Source of the DNA: Sparassis latifolia
Lineage: Eukaryota; Basidiomycota; Agaricomycetes; Polyporales; Sparassidaceae
Direction of reading: 5' to 3'
DNA length: 64,000 bases
Assembly: GCA_018466975.1 (NCBI GenBank)
Contig: CM031561.1
Span: forward strand, 124,001 to 188,000
Shown here: positions 45,771-61,420 of the stretch, one piece after another
Layout: every line of letters begins with the position of its first letter
How positions within the stretch are numbered: position 1 is the stretch's first letter
Position numbers and translations under genes: made by a program
Notes under the pieces: generated by a model
Seen by the model: the letters and a program-made list of their open reading frames with translations, nothing else
What the model was told of the DNA's origin: nothing
Database searches by the model: none

Positions 45771-46497
45771 CCTTCCTAACATGGTATGCCTGGGTGGTGC
45801 AGCTCCAGCCACCGATGTCTGGCACCTTCTGTGTGGGCTGCAGTGTCACATGGAGAGTAAAAAGGAAAGGGGCACAAGATGTCTGGTGGAATGTGTAGTC
45901 TCATACCAAGAACCATCCATGTTCCACGTGGACAGTCTTGTATCAAAGTCCGGTTGTTACTACAGGGTTGTGACTGCACTGGCAGGGTGGGCTATTAAAT
46001 AAATTTATTAGGGCTTCTCAATTCTCATTTTTCAGCTCACCCACCTTGCTGATGATTAGCCAGGATTAGCCAAGTGATGGCCAATATTAGGGTACTTCGG
46101 AGTAGAGGTTTTGACCAGTTTTTGAGCCAGTTTTCGAGCAGTTTTTGATCTGGCTTTCCCTGAGGAGCCCTAAAACTGTCTTCAACCTTGAACAACCCAC
46201 TGAAAACAGGTTTCGGCTAGGCCCAGAGACACTGTTGGGAAGCAGACTTCAAATAAGCCATGCTACTGTGAGCCGGTGTGCGACCAGTGAACACTCAGAA
46301 ACAAAACAGAAATGAAATATCTTCGTGAGAGCATACAGAAGAGATCTCAGTAAGTACTAGGTAAGGTACAGCTGTAGGGCAAATAACACATACCTTTATG
46401 AGAGCGTACAGAAGAGATCTGAGGCTCTGATGAATGCACGAGTCGAAATATCAACTAACACGAGAGATGTCATGCTGTAACCCCAAGACGGGGTTAC

Positions 46498-47125
46498 ACT
46501 CCTCCCCACCGTGAAAAATTATCCAGGGGCATAAAAAGATAAGGAGGGAAAAAAACTGAAGATACAGATTAATGTGGGTGAGAGAGTAAGTAGGTGTCGA
46601 GTGCAGTGAGTTCATTTACTTCTCAGCCTGGCAGCCAGATGTCATGTTCAGGTCCATAACCTTTGAAGCACACTAGGTATTGGAAGCCATGACCATGGGG
46701 GTGGTGGTCGATGGTGGCATCAACCTCCCACTCTTTGACACCATCTTTGATGATGAGCAGTCCCGGTTGACTGTGTTGACACGAAGGGAAGAGCAAGGCA
46801 TCATTAGCTTTCCAAGGTTTAAGAAGTGAAGAGTGGAACATAGGGAAAATTTGCATGGAAGGGGGAAGGTCAAGGGCATATATGGAAGATTTGGGGTATA
46901 CATGTAAAATAAAGTATGGACCATTGAAGCACACCATGAATTTAGCAACATAGTGGTCACCACATTGCATGTAATCTCTCCGTTAGTGGAAGGTGGAGAG
47001 GAGGATGCAGCCACCTACATTGTAGGTGATCTCATCACCTTGTGAACAGTTCACCCATGCCACCTGGTTCACCTTTGCGAGAAAGAGATCATCTTGTGCC
47101 TCCAAAACATCAGTTTCGATGGACA
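46498..47125 (-). pseudogene. Ty3/gypsy 3' end fragment (chromodomain region), inverse copy
   Basis: The minus-strand frame 46,623-46,970 encodes the pol C-terminal part and a chromodomain-like end (HGFQYLVCFKGYGPEHDIW). The purine tract GGTGGGGAGGAG and the LTR start TGTAACCCC lie at about 46,498-46,510 in the same orientation. Interrupted by a stop near 46,980 and lacking everything upstream of the inverted-repeat junction. Confidence 0.8.
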
Positions 47126-48081
47126 TTGTCTCCGACCATGACAAACTATTCATCAGCCAGTTCTGGAAATTGCTTCATCGGCTCACCGGTGTCAAGTTGA
47201 AAATGTCCTCCGCATACCATCCCCAGACTGACAGTTCTTCCGAGCATTCCAATAAGACTGTCATCCAGGCCCTCCATTACCATGTTGCATGAAACCAATG
47301 TGACTGGGTACGTGCACTCCCACGTGTATGTTTCACGATCATGAATACTGTGAACGAGTCGACGGGATTCTCCCCCTTCCACTTGCTCATTTCTTGAGGC
47401 ATCATTGGCAGACGATCACTCCTCAGAAGTGAACCTAGCCTCCAGACTCATTGTGTCCATCGAAACTGATGTTTTGGAGGCACAAGATGATCTCTTTCTC
47501 GCAAAGGTGAACCAGGTGGCATGGGTGAACTGTTCACAAGGTGATGAGATCACCTACAATGTAGGTGGCTGCATCCTCCTCTCCACCTTCCACTAACGGA
47601 GAGATTACATGCAATGTGGTGACCACTATGTTGCTAAATTCATGGTGTGCTTCAATGGTCCATACTTTATTTTACATGTATACCCCAAATCTTCCATATA
47701 TGCCCTTGACCTTCCCCCTTCCATGCAAATTTTCCCTATGTTCCACTCTTCACTTCTTAAACCTTGGAAAGCTAATGATGCCTTGCTCTTCCCTTCGTGT
47801 CAACACAGTCAACCGGGACTGCTCATCATCAAAGATGGTGTCAAAGAGTGGGAGGTTGATGCCACCATCGACCACCACCCCCATGGTCATGGCTTCCAAT
47901 ACCTAGTGTGCTTCAAAGATTATGGACCTGAACATGACATCTGGCTGCCAGGCTGAGAAGTAAATGAACTCACTGCACTCGACACCTACTTACTCTCTCA
48001 CCCACATTAATCTGTATCTTCAGTTTTTTTCCCTCCTTATCTTTTTATGCCCCTGGATAATTTTTTCACGGTGGGGAGGAG
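47126..48081 (+). pseudogene. Ty3/gypsy integrase core to chromodomain relic
   Basis: The loop of the giant inverted repeat (47,126-47,453) begins mid-protein in the integrase core. It shows VSDHDKLFISQFW with the second catalytic Asp, and YHPQTDSSSEHSNK with the catalytic Glu. Further in, a TGA interrupts it at 47,290-47,292. Continuing into the right arm are the linker, QDDLFLAKVNQVAW, the strand-rich C-terminal part and the chromodomain-like end VCFKDYGPEHDIWLPG (47,609-47,956). The purine tract GGTGGGGAGGAG ends at 48,081, just before the LTR. No gag, protease or reverse transcriptase remains. Confidence 0.85.
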
Positions 48082-48797
48082 TGTAACCCCGTCTTGGGGT
48101 TACAGCATGACATCTCTCGTGTTAGTTGATATTTCGACTCGTGCATTCATCAGAGCCTCAGATCTCTTCTGTACGCTCTCATAAAGGTATGTGTTATTTG
48201 CCCTACAGCTGTACCTTACCTAGTACTTACTGAGATCTCTTCTGTATGCTCTCACGAAGATATTTCATTTCTGTTTTGTTTCTGAGTGTTCACTGGTCGC
48301 ACACCGGCTCACAGTAGCATGGCTTATTTGAAGTCTGCTTCCCAACAGTGTCTCTGGGCCTAGCCGAAACCTGTTTTCAGTGGGTTGTTCAAGGTTGAAG
48401 ACAGTTTTAGGGCTCCTCAGGGAAAGCCAGATCAAAAACTGCTCGAAAACTGGTCAAAACCTCTACTCCGAAGTACCCTAATATTGGCCATCACTTGGCT
48501 AATCCTGGCTAATCATCAGCAAGGTGGGTGAGCTGAAAAATGAGAATTGAGAAGCCCTAATAAATTTATTTAATAGCCCACCCTGCCAGTGCAGTCACAA
48601 CCCTGTAGTAACAACCGGACTTTGATACAAGACTGTCCACGTGGAACATGGATGGTTCTTGGTATGAGACTACACATTCCACCAGACATCTTGTGCCCCT
48701 TTCCTTTTTACTCTCCATGTGACACTGCAGCCCACACAGAAGGTGCCAGACATCGGTGGCTGGAGCTGCACCACCCAGGCATACCATGTTAGGAAGG

Positions 48798-49014
48798 TAC
48801 ATCAGGAAAACCCCACTTTTCCTTAAAAGGACACTTAAATAACTTAAATGGACTTATGGTCCTTATTTAAGGATATAAGGACAAAAAGGGCCTAAGGCAT
48901 ATTCCCTGAGTGTCTGAAATTTGACTTATTTGAACACTTATGGCCTTAAATAAGGGTTCTCAGACCCAAAAGTCTAAATAAGTCCATAAGAGAAAGTTGG
49001 GTTTTCCTGATGTA
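48798..49014. mobile_element. MITE with TACATCAGGAAAACCC inverted ends, right copy
   Basis: Mirror copy of 45,554-45,770, same 217-bp length. Confidence 0.8.
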
Positions 49015-49618
49015 TTTGGCCGAAACAAACAGTGCACAGCGCTGCGCATCAGCGACTGCAGTTTCATATGCAAACCACTGTATTAATCTGATCACCACTG
49101 CTGCATTGACTCGGAAGTCATTCCTTTCTAATACTTAGAGGCTGAGATCATTACCGACCGGCCTCTGAGGACCGCCTCATGGGAATATCATGCCAATGCA
49201 ACCTGAAGCTCGCATTTTGCTCACTGAAAAATTCTGGATAATCAGGCTAAAACAGTGTAGCTTTGTGAGTGCTCAAGAATCTCAGTGAACACACAGATTA
49301 ATGTGCATTATGTGTTGCACACATAGAGAGATTTGTGCGCGGAGGTGCAGGACATTAAAGTTCAACCTCCTCCGAGTCCACAAAATGCAAGGAAATGTCG
49401 CTACAGCCTGTCATCGGCATTGGGCAGTTCTCAGAGGGTAGGTGGACAATGATCCTAGACTAAGTCCGAATATACTGTCTCGGTTTGTGCAGATCTGACA
49501 TGTCTCTAACCATGTTCCAAGTACTTATTCAGTTGTTAAGTGTGTTGAAAGCTCGGCTTTGCTCAAGTCTCAACAACTTGTATTGAAACCAGAGAACTGG
49601 CTACTAAAGTGTCTCGAC

Positions 49619-50064
49619 TAGTGTATGGCATGGGTATTGCCAACCCACATAGGTTATAAGTATGGGTATCCATGGGTATGGCTGTGGGTCAGCAGTAAGT
49701 AACCCATGGAAACCCATGAGCCATCTTATGGGTTTGTTATAAAGATAGGGTTCCAGAAGTGTGGTGGTGGCATAACTGTACAGTACCTTTATTAGGTAAT
49801 TCAAACCTGTGATCACACACAGCCATCTCATCACTTCAAAAGCATGGCAGGTGACAGTGCAAAGACTTGCATACTGCTATTGTACTATGACTCCCACACT
49901 GCAACCCATGGGATACCCATGATGGGTCTTGACCCATACAGACCCATAGCTGACCCATACCCAACCCATGGAAAACCCATACCCATGTGATGGGTATGGG
50001 TTTTGTGTGGGTATGGGTGTGGGTATATCTTATCAGACCCATGGAATACCCATGCTAGACACTA
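49619..50064. mobile_element. GGGTAT-rich MITE with TA target, right copy
   Basis: Mirror copy of 44,503-44,948 with single-base differences (for example Asp to Gly and His to Gln in the mirrored frames). Its TAGACACTA end is the outer edge of the giant inverted repeat. Confidence 0.7.
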
Positions 50065-50290
50065 GTCTCGACGAACAACACTCACTGCATAAAAACATTG
50101 GTTTACTCATGATTCTAGTAGACACTTGCCTTATGTGACAGCCCCCGACATGAACATAGAAGAGACACACAATTAGTTCAGTGCACTGTAGAACTGCTAA
50201 TTGGAGTGTGTCAAGGTAACAATGATTGAGGCTCTGATAATTCTACGGAAGCGGCGGCAAGACTGCGAGGCCTGGTGGAGTGAAAGATAT

Positions 50291-50919
50291 TGTTACAACG
50301 CTCCTCACTTGTGGCGCGTCTTTTCTTTTTCTTTTCTTTGTTCCCTTTACGTTACCAGACCACGTGACTCATCGGAGCGCAACCTCCGATTCTTTATCCA
50401 GATGTCCAGAACCCCTAGTCTAGGGTTACACCGGATCCAACTCCGGACCTTCTTCTTATCGCACATGCAAGACGTGCATGTATGCCTCATCTTTACCTCG
50501 TTCTGATACACGACTCGTTATCCCCATTAGTACTGATTATCTCTCACGACCTTACTCAGCTTTCTCATACATATTACTTCCTCGCTGTTACCTTGCCCAG
50601 ATATCGTTTCACCTTATCTAGCCAATGAACGATCCTGCATTACTGCGTAGTACTGCGGATACCTTTTGTATAAGTAGATGACCTTGTCGAGCTGGATCCC
50701 CATCTCGACCTGGTTACCATTAAACCAGCTTTTCACTTGCCTTTGACTGAGATCGACCGTCAGTAGCAGACAGCTACTACGAGTCATAAGAACGAACTCT
50801 GATCGACCTTCAGTGCGAGGACATCGCCAGAAGTGTCACTTGAACGGACTTGTGTCTTAGACTAAGACCTTGTCTCGTGACGACTCGACTAGACGCTCGT
50901 GTTTCGCTGCCGCGTAACA
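50291..50919 (+). repeat. 5' LTR
   Basis: Begins TGTTACAACGCTCCTCACTT and ends GCTGCCGCGTAACA. A TATA-like TATAAG lies at about 50,669-50,674 for transcription start. The sequence right after it (TTAGGTCGAGATC) lacks the usual TGG start of a tRNA 3'-end primer site, so the priming mode is unclear. Confidence 0.96.
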
Positions 50920-51260
50920 TTAGGTCGAGATCTTATTACTCTCTGTGACTTCCTAGAGTCTAACAACGAACTACCAACCGGACCGAACCTTGAAGACTGA
51001 ACAATACACCCGATTCGATTGCTAAAGCACCGTTTGAGATTACTCTGTAATCGAGGTAGCTGAAGGGATAGACTGATCACTCATCTTCGGAGAGGGGTCT
51101 GTCCGAGAGACCAATAGGCCGAGGAGGCTGAGGTAATCACTCGAGCAATCAGCAAATAGGTGTATCAGTTTGAAGACAGAAGACACTCTACGGGCTTGTT
51201 AGCCGATGACGAACGAACCCACTTAGTTAAGGACGGTGTGCAGTCTACGTGTAGACATAG

Positions 51261-52450
<1,190 letters not shown>

Positions 52451-52483
52451 ACAGACACGATCACATGGATCAAGAAGATGTGA

Positions 52484-56459
<3,976 letters not shown>

Positions 56460-56476
56460 AGGAGAAGAAACCCGGA

Positions 56477-56653
56477 ATGACTACCACGATGGTTTTCCTC
56501 ATCATCTTCCTAATTGTCCTCCACTGCACAACCCTCACTTTTCTTTGGATCATCCACCAAATCCTTATCAGACGACTTGTCGAACACACACTCTTCACGC
56601 GAGACAGCCCGCACGCTAACGGCTGGGGTGATCAGAATGATGCCTGGAACTGA
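56477..56653 (+). CDS. Small hydrophobic ORF A downstream of the chromodomain
   Basis: 58 residues from ATG 56,477 to TGA 56,653. One hydrophobic helix (MVFLIIFLIVLHC ... LTFLWIIHQILI) is followed by a basic turn RRLVEH and a polar tail. It lies 17 bp after the pol stop, inside the element. No homologue recognised. Whether it is translated is unknown. Confidence 0.45.
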   Translation: MTTTMVFLIIFLIVLHCTTLTFLWIIHQILIRRLVEHTLFTRDSPHANGWGDQNDAWN

Positions 56654-56789
56654 TCAGGCAGCTCTTATCTCTGTGGGAATACTCTTTATCGTCCAATGGA
56701 TTTTCATCTATTTGATTATTACCCGGATCCACGACATTCTATTTCACATCACAGATAACCGCGATCCTCTTAACGACCGAAAGGTATAA
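56639..56789 (+). CDS. Small hydrophobic ORF B downstream of the chromodomain
   Basis: About 50 residues from ATG 56,639 (overlapping ORF A by 15 nt) to TAA 56,789. The helix ALISVGILFIVQWIFIYLII is followed by TRIHDILFHI and a polar tail with RDPLND. Layout and several residues resemble ORF A, hinting at a tandem duplicate. Confidence 0.45.
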
Positions 56790-56815
56790 GAGGAGGAGAA
56801 GACGATATATCATCG

Positions 56816-57487
56816 ATGCCCACTTCCGCTATAGACGACCTTGTTCACAATATACTCGCTGAAGTCGCCTCCACAATTATGAGCATACCCGCATCGCCTA
56901 CGCTTGTCAATGGAGTACCCTCTCGAGCACAGACACCCTTTATCTGCGCCTCATCGCCCTCACCTTCTATCGAACTCAGTCACGCATCGGACGAACAAGA
57001 ATTTGCCACATGTCTGGTCTCGGCTATCCGTGTTCCTGTCGACTTCACAGATATCCTCATCGCCTTACGAAATCGCCCGCAAGATCGACAAGCAGTAGTT
57101 TCCATGCAATGAGCATTAGAAATGGTTGAATGGATGCAGACGGCCAGACAAGAGCTCATCGCAGCAGAGGAAAGGACGAGTAGAGCCCGAACCAGAGTCG
57201 ACCAAGTCTGGTCATTAATGCGCAGTACGGTCACTCGTACAGCACAGGAGATTTGGAGGGAGCATGGGGACGAAGACATCGGACACATCCTCGGATACAC
57301 CACTAATGGAATACCCGCATCCACTCCTCGCTCGTCGCCAGAACCAATTCCCGTTCGACCTCGCCCTCCTCGTTCGCACATACCCAGTGGACGATCTCCG
57401 TTATCCCAACCATCTTTCTTGACTGCATCCACTTCTTCACGTCGCAGTCATCCCTACAGGGATGGACATATCCCCGAACAAGGATGA
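56816..57487 (+). pseudogene. Third ORF of the retrotransposon, unknown, one in-frame stop
   Basis: A frame of about 223 codons from ATG 56,816 to TGA 57,487, interrupted once by TGA at 57,110-57,112. Ser/Pro-rich start, a helical middle (MVEWMQTARQELIAAEERTS) likely to form a coiled coil, and a Pro/Ser/Arg-rich end. No known domain. Together with ORFs A and B it fills about 1.1 kb where chromoviruses usually have only a short untranslated region. Confidence 0.5.
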
Positions 57488-57593
57488 TGAACCAGCCGGC
57501 GGACATGCTACAGATGTGGAGGAGATCATTATGTCCGCGACTGCCCCCGACGACGATGAAGATCACAATATTTCTTGTGGGACAAGAAACGTT

Positions 57594-57606
57594 AGACGGG
57601 AGCTGA
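57594..57606 (+). other. Polypurine tract before the 3' LTR
   Basis: AGACGGGAGCTGA, purine-rich and directly next to the LTR start at 57,607. It is the expected plus-strand primer site but contains two pyrimidines. Confidence 0.5.
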
Positions 57607-58235
57607 TGTTACAACACTCCTCACTTGTGGCGCGTCTTTTCTTTTTCTTTTCTTTGTTCCCTTTACGTTACCAGACCACGTGACTCATCGGAGCGCAACC
57701 TCCGATTCTTTATCCAGATGTCCAGAACCCCTAGTCTAGGGTTACACCGGATCCAACTCCGGACCTTCTTCTTATCGCACATGCAAGACGTGCATGTATG
57801 CCTCATCTTTACCTCGTTCTGATACACGACTCGTTATCCCCATTAGTACTGATTATCTCTCACGACCTTACTCAGCTTTCCCATACATATTACTTCCTCG
57901 CTGTTACCCTGCTTAGACATCGTTTCACCTTATCTAGCCAATGAACGATCCTGCATTACTGCATAGTACTGCGGATACCTTTTGTATAAGTAGATGACCT
58001 TGTCGAGCTGGATCCCCATCTCGACCTGGTTACCATTAAACCAGCTTTTCACTTGCCTTTGACTGAGATCGACCGTCAGTAGCAGACAGCTACTACGAGT
58101 CATAAGAACGAACTCTGATCGACCTTCAGTGCGAGGACATCACCAGAAGTGTCACTTGAACGGACTTGTGTCTTAGACTAAGACCTTGTCTCGTGACGAC
58201 TCGACTAGACGCTCGTGTTTCGCTGCCGCGTAACA
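57607..58235 (+). repeat. 3' LTR
   Basis: 629 bp, same length as the 5' LTR. By eye about eight differences, all transitions, including a cluster of four at 57,908-57,918. Followed by the GATAT target duplication. Confidence 0.96.
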
Positions 58236-59113
58236 GATATATGGTCTTGCACATATGTAGAAGGCAGATCCAATGTGAAGATTTTCCACAATAAATGTGC
58301 TTGTACCCAGTCATTACCTCTACCAAACTCCAGAAATGACATCCGGTGGAGAACACCTTTCCAAAGCCCAGGGATGCTGCGACCTCGAGTTCTGTACCCG
58401 CGACGAAGCAGGTTCAGGGTTCAGAATGGGAGCCTCGCATCAGGTGCGAATGCGGTGTAGTACTGGGTTAGGGTGTAGCACTGTTGAATCCGTCTTAGAA
58501 GGAGGACGCAGATGGCTGGTTTACAGAGTATTTCCAAAGACTTAAGCCTCATTGGCAGTAAGTAAGTCAGAGGTGCTGTGGTGTAAGCGAAAAATATACA
58601 GGCAGACTGCATGGCCGAAAGATCCAAGTAAACGAGAAGGATTCTATGGATTGCGTTTCTTGGCAGCCTGTGTTCATCTTGCTATCAGTGCTACCTATGA
58701 GTCTAGGAAGCGTGGGCACAGAGCGTTGTGGGCGCTTGTACCTGCAAAGCAAATTCGCAAGCGCCAGCGTCGATCGGAATCTAAGTAGATAGCCATATCA
58801 GATTTAATGTTCGAGCAGTGCTGCGCCCACAAGCAACCACACTGACTTCGATTTTATACCCATCGTTATCGAAAGCCAATCGCGCTTGGGAGAACGCAAT
58901 CAGTCCCATAATAATTTCAGTATGTAATAGTAACCTTTACAACTCTTGCTCGGGAAACTAAGTAGGGAGTCTCGAAAAGGTAGATTACCCGCAGGCAGAT
59001 CATCAATGGAAATGCACGACACGTATCGGTACGTCTATACTACAGTAGAGTTCATACATAGCAATAAACCGAAAGTACTTGTACGAGGACCCAGGCCTAG
59101 CTCAGATTGCTGT
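58236..59113. other. Intergenic region, no gene seen
   Basis: Open frames such as 58,552-58,788 (plus) are short and basic, without domains. The stretch separates the retrotransposon from the sugar transporter stop. Confidence 0.4.
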
Positions 59114-61420
59114 TTACAATTCTGTCACCTCCTTTGCCAACGATGTCCTGACAGGATGCGGCGAGTCGAAAATGTGGTCGATCTCCTCCAAATTCCTGTG
59201 ATGAATACACGAATTAGATCAACTGCGAATACACGAAAATCGGGCACACATACCGTCCCTTTGTCTCGACGAAGGTAAGGTAGATGACAACAATGCCAAG
59301 TGCATCCCAAGCCGCGTAGAAGATGTAGAACCTGGGAACCGTCCGTCTGTCAAGCCATAAATTGCAAGACAGACGACAGAGACACTCGCCTCCAACCAAC
59401 TGCTCCGATGGCGACAGGAGGAAGGTAGGTGTTAAACAGACCGCAGGCATTGACGAACAGGTTCATCACAGCTAGACCCTTAGCACTAAATAACGGTTGG
59501 CAATTAGCGATCGACATCAAGCTTTAAGAGGATAAAAAAGATACCGGTTGTTGTATGCCAACACCTCCACGGGGTATAGGGATTGCATTGGAGTCCAAAC
59601 GAAGGAGAATACTAAAGCGACCACATGAGCGGAGGTCGAACTGTATCAATTCCATCATACTCACCGACCAAGAAAATGTAGAGGAACGCGATACCAACGG
59701 GTCCCGCTTGCGAATGTTTTGGCGTCAATGCAGTGCAGACCTAACCCAGATCAGCCAATGCAAGACCACCGAATGATTGAAAGAACCGCACCGTAATAAT
59801 GACGACCGAAATCGACATCCCAGTCGAGCTGAGCATCAGAGTGGGACGACGACCCCACCTCTCAAGGAATTGCAAGCCGCAGAGAGCCGATATCATCATG
59901 ATTGGAGTCTAATAGAGAAGGGGTCCAGAAAACAATACACAAGAAATGAAAAGTGGTATACTTGAATTGCGTTCAGAAGAAGAACCATGTGCTCGTTTGT
60001 CACCCCAGCGGCTTCAACCTGTCGCCGGGTGTAAGCCCAGTCCTGCCCAATGAGTTAAAATGAGACCGGCTGACCATCAGCGGGAAGTAGTAGCTAGTTG
60101 GAGGGAGATCCCATTGCCCGAAGAACGCAATACAGATCACAAGGAAGAAACGGTGCCTATCGGACCTTGTCCGCAGAAGGCCTCGGATATCCCACCATCT
60201 GGACCGACGTGAGAACACTGACGATTTAAAATATGCATGCGAGTGAACATACCTCTTATCGGTTCCGTTTTCTACTTCGATGACTTCCTTCATTTCTCGC
60301 ATTTGGAGATTGACGATCTCGCTATCGAGGTTACCTCCACCGTGGTACTTCGCAAGAATTTCGCGAGCCTTCTCGTCTTTGCCTTGACTGACATACCATC
60401 CTGTGAGTGGTATGGATGAGTGTGACTGGAATTTAGAGTGAATGCTATATGACATACTCGGGGTCTCAGGAATAAACCACCAAAACATTAAAACAAGGAC
60501 TGATGGCAGGGCTTGAAGCGCCATCGGCACTCTCCACTGGTACTGTGGGGCACCGGCAACATAAGATAGGCCGAACTCGATCCATGTCGAGAGAATGGTG
60601 CCCGAGAAGAAGCATGCCTGATACCTATGAAACTAAAATTAGTCAACTTGGCAATGGAGTCGCAACATTATTCACGCTTACAATCCAGTCAAAATCCCCC
60701 GATAAGCTGGGTGTGCCAACTCGACGACATATGCAGGACCTATGAAAGAACCACATTATATTTTTCCCGGTAAACATAGCGAGGTCCACTTACCAGCAGT
60801 CTGGGCGATAACAGCACCCAGCCCAAGCACAACACGGCCACCGATGAGATAGTTACCGTTCTGGGCAGCGGTCTGGACGACACTACCAACAAGGCAGATA
60901 AACGAGCCGACTGCCATACCCCATCGACGACCCCACATATCTGAAACTTGTCCAGCGCCGAGAGATCCAACCTGCAACGGAATACATTAATTTATCACAA
61001 CGCTGCTGTGCGAGGGGAAATCACCATGTTACCAATAACGTATGAAGCAGCGAACAAGCCTTGCCTCGAACCACCGTGGAGGGAGAAATAGTCTTGGAAA
61101 CTCGTCATAGCGGACGCGCCCCCAAATGTGTTGGCATCGAAGCCGTTGGTGGTGGAGCAAAGGTATGCGACAGCAAGAACCATATAAAGCCTGATCATAG
61201 ACCGTGACCACGGCTCTATGTGCGACAATTGTCGGTGAGTCGAGATCTGAGAACTCGAAGTGATGTGTGACTTACGCGGTTTTTCTTTGGCCAATACAGC
61301 CGCGAGCTCGGAGTGAAGAGGAACTACGACCTCGACCTTACACTCGACGGCCTGTATCGGGTCCTCGAGATGTTCCGTTTCGCTCATCTTGTCAGACTTC
61401 GCCATAGTTAAGCCGGGCAT
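59114..61420 (-). CDS. MFS sugar transporter (lactose permease/hexose transporter-like)
   Basis: Plasma-membrane proton-coupled or facilitative sugar carrier with 12 predicted helices. ATG at 61,420 is the first in frame (MPGLTMAKSD). The hydrophilic N-terminus is followed by helix 1 (LYMVLAVAYLCSTTNGFDAN), the loop motif GQVSDMWGRRWGM and GRVVLGLGAVIAQTAGPAYV. The sequence QYQWRVPMALQALPSVLVLM follows, then FIPETP. A central loop comes next (EKAREILAKYHGGGNLDSEI), then LQFLERWGRRPTLM, and the C-terminal block FVETKGR-NLEEIDHIFD ending at TAA 59,114. At least ten short introns. The TTNGFD helix-1 start resembles the fungal lactose-permease subgroup. Substrate cannot be set by eye. Confidence 0.92.

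Larger units (their letters stand above)
44503..47125. repeat. Left arm of giant inverted repeat
   Basis: 2,623 bp that is the inverse copy of 47,454-50,064. Paired positions sum to about 94,567 at the outer part and 94,579 at the inner part. The 12-nt change is explained mainly by an extra TTTTTGAGCCAG-like unit near 46,120. Translations of mirrored frames are identical but for single residues. The arm contains a GGGTAT-rich MITE, a TACATCAGG MITE, a gypsy LTR and the gypsy 3' coding end. Confidence 0.93.
47454..50064. repeat. Right arm of giant inverted repeat
   Basis: 2,611 bp inverse copy of 44,503-47,125. It is contiguous with the integrase fragment in the loop, so it is the likely original arm and the left arm the copy. 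The LTR begins TGTAACCCCGTCTTGGGG at 48,082, with a 9-bp hairpin TGTAACCCC/GGGGTTACA. The LTR's far end could not be fixed, and no matching 5' copy exists in the window. Confidence 0.93.

Noticed and set aside
47026..47292. 88-codon plus frame starting in the left arm and entering the integrase fragment
   Set aside because: Chimaera across the inverted-repeat junction. Its first third is the reverse strand of the copied gypsy tail.
50920..50950. tRNA primer-binding site after the 5' LTR
   Set aside because: The sequence TTAGGTCGAGATC lacks TGG and I could not match it to a tRNA end with confidence. Self-priming or a half-tRNA primer cannot be judged by eye.
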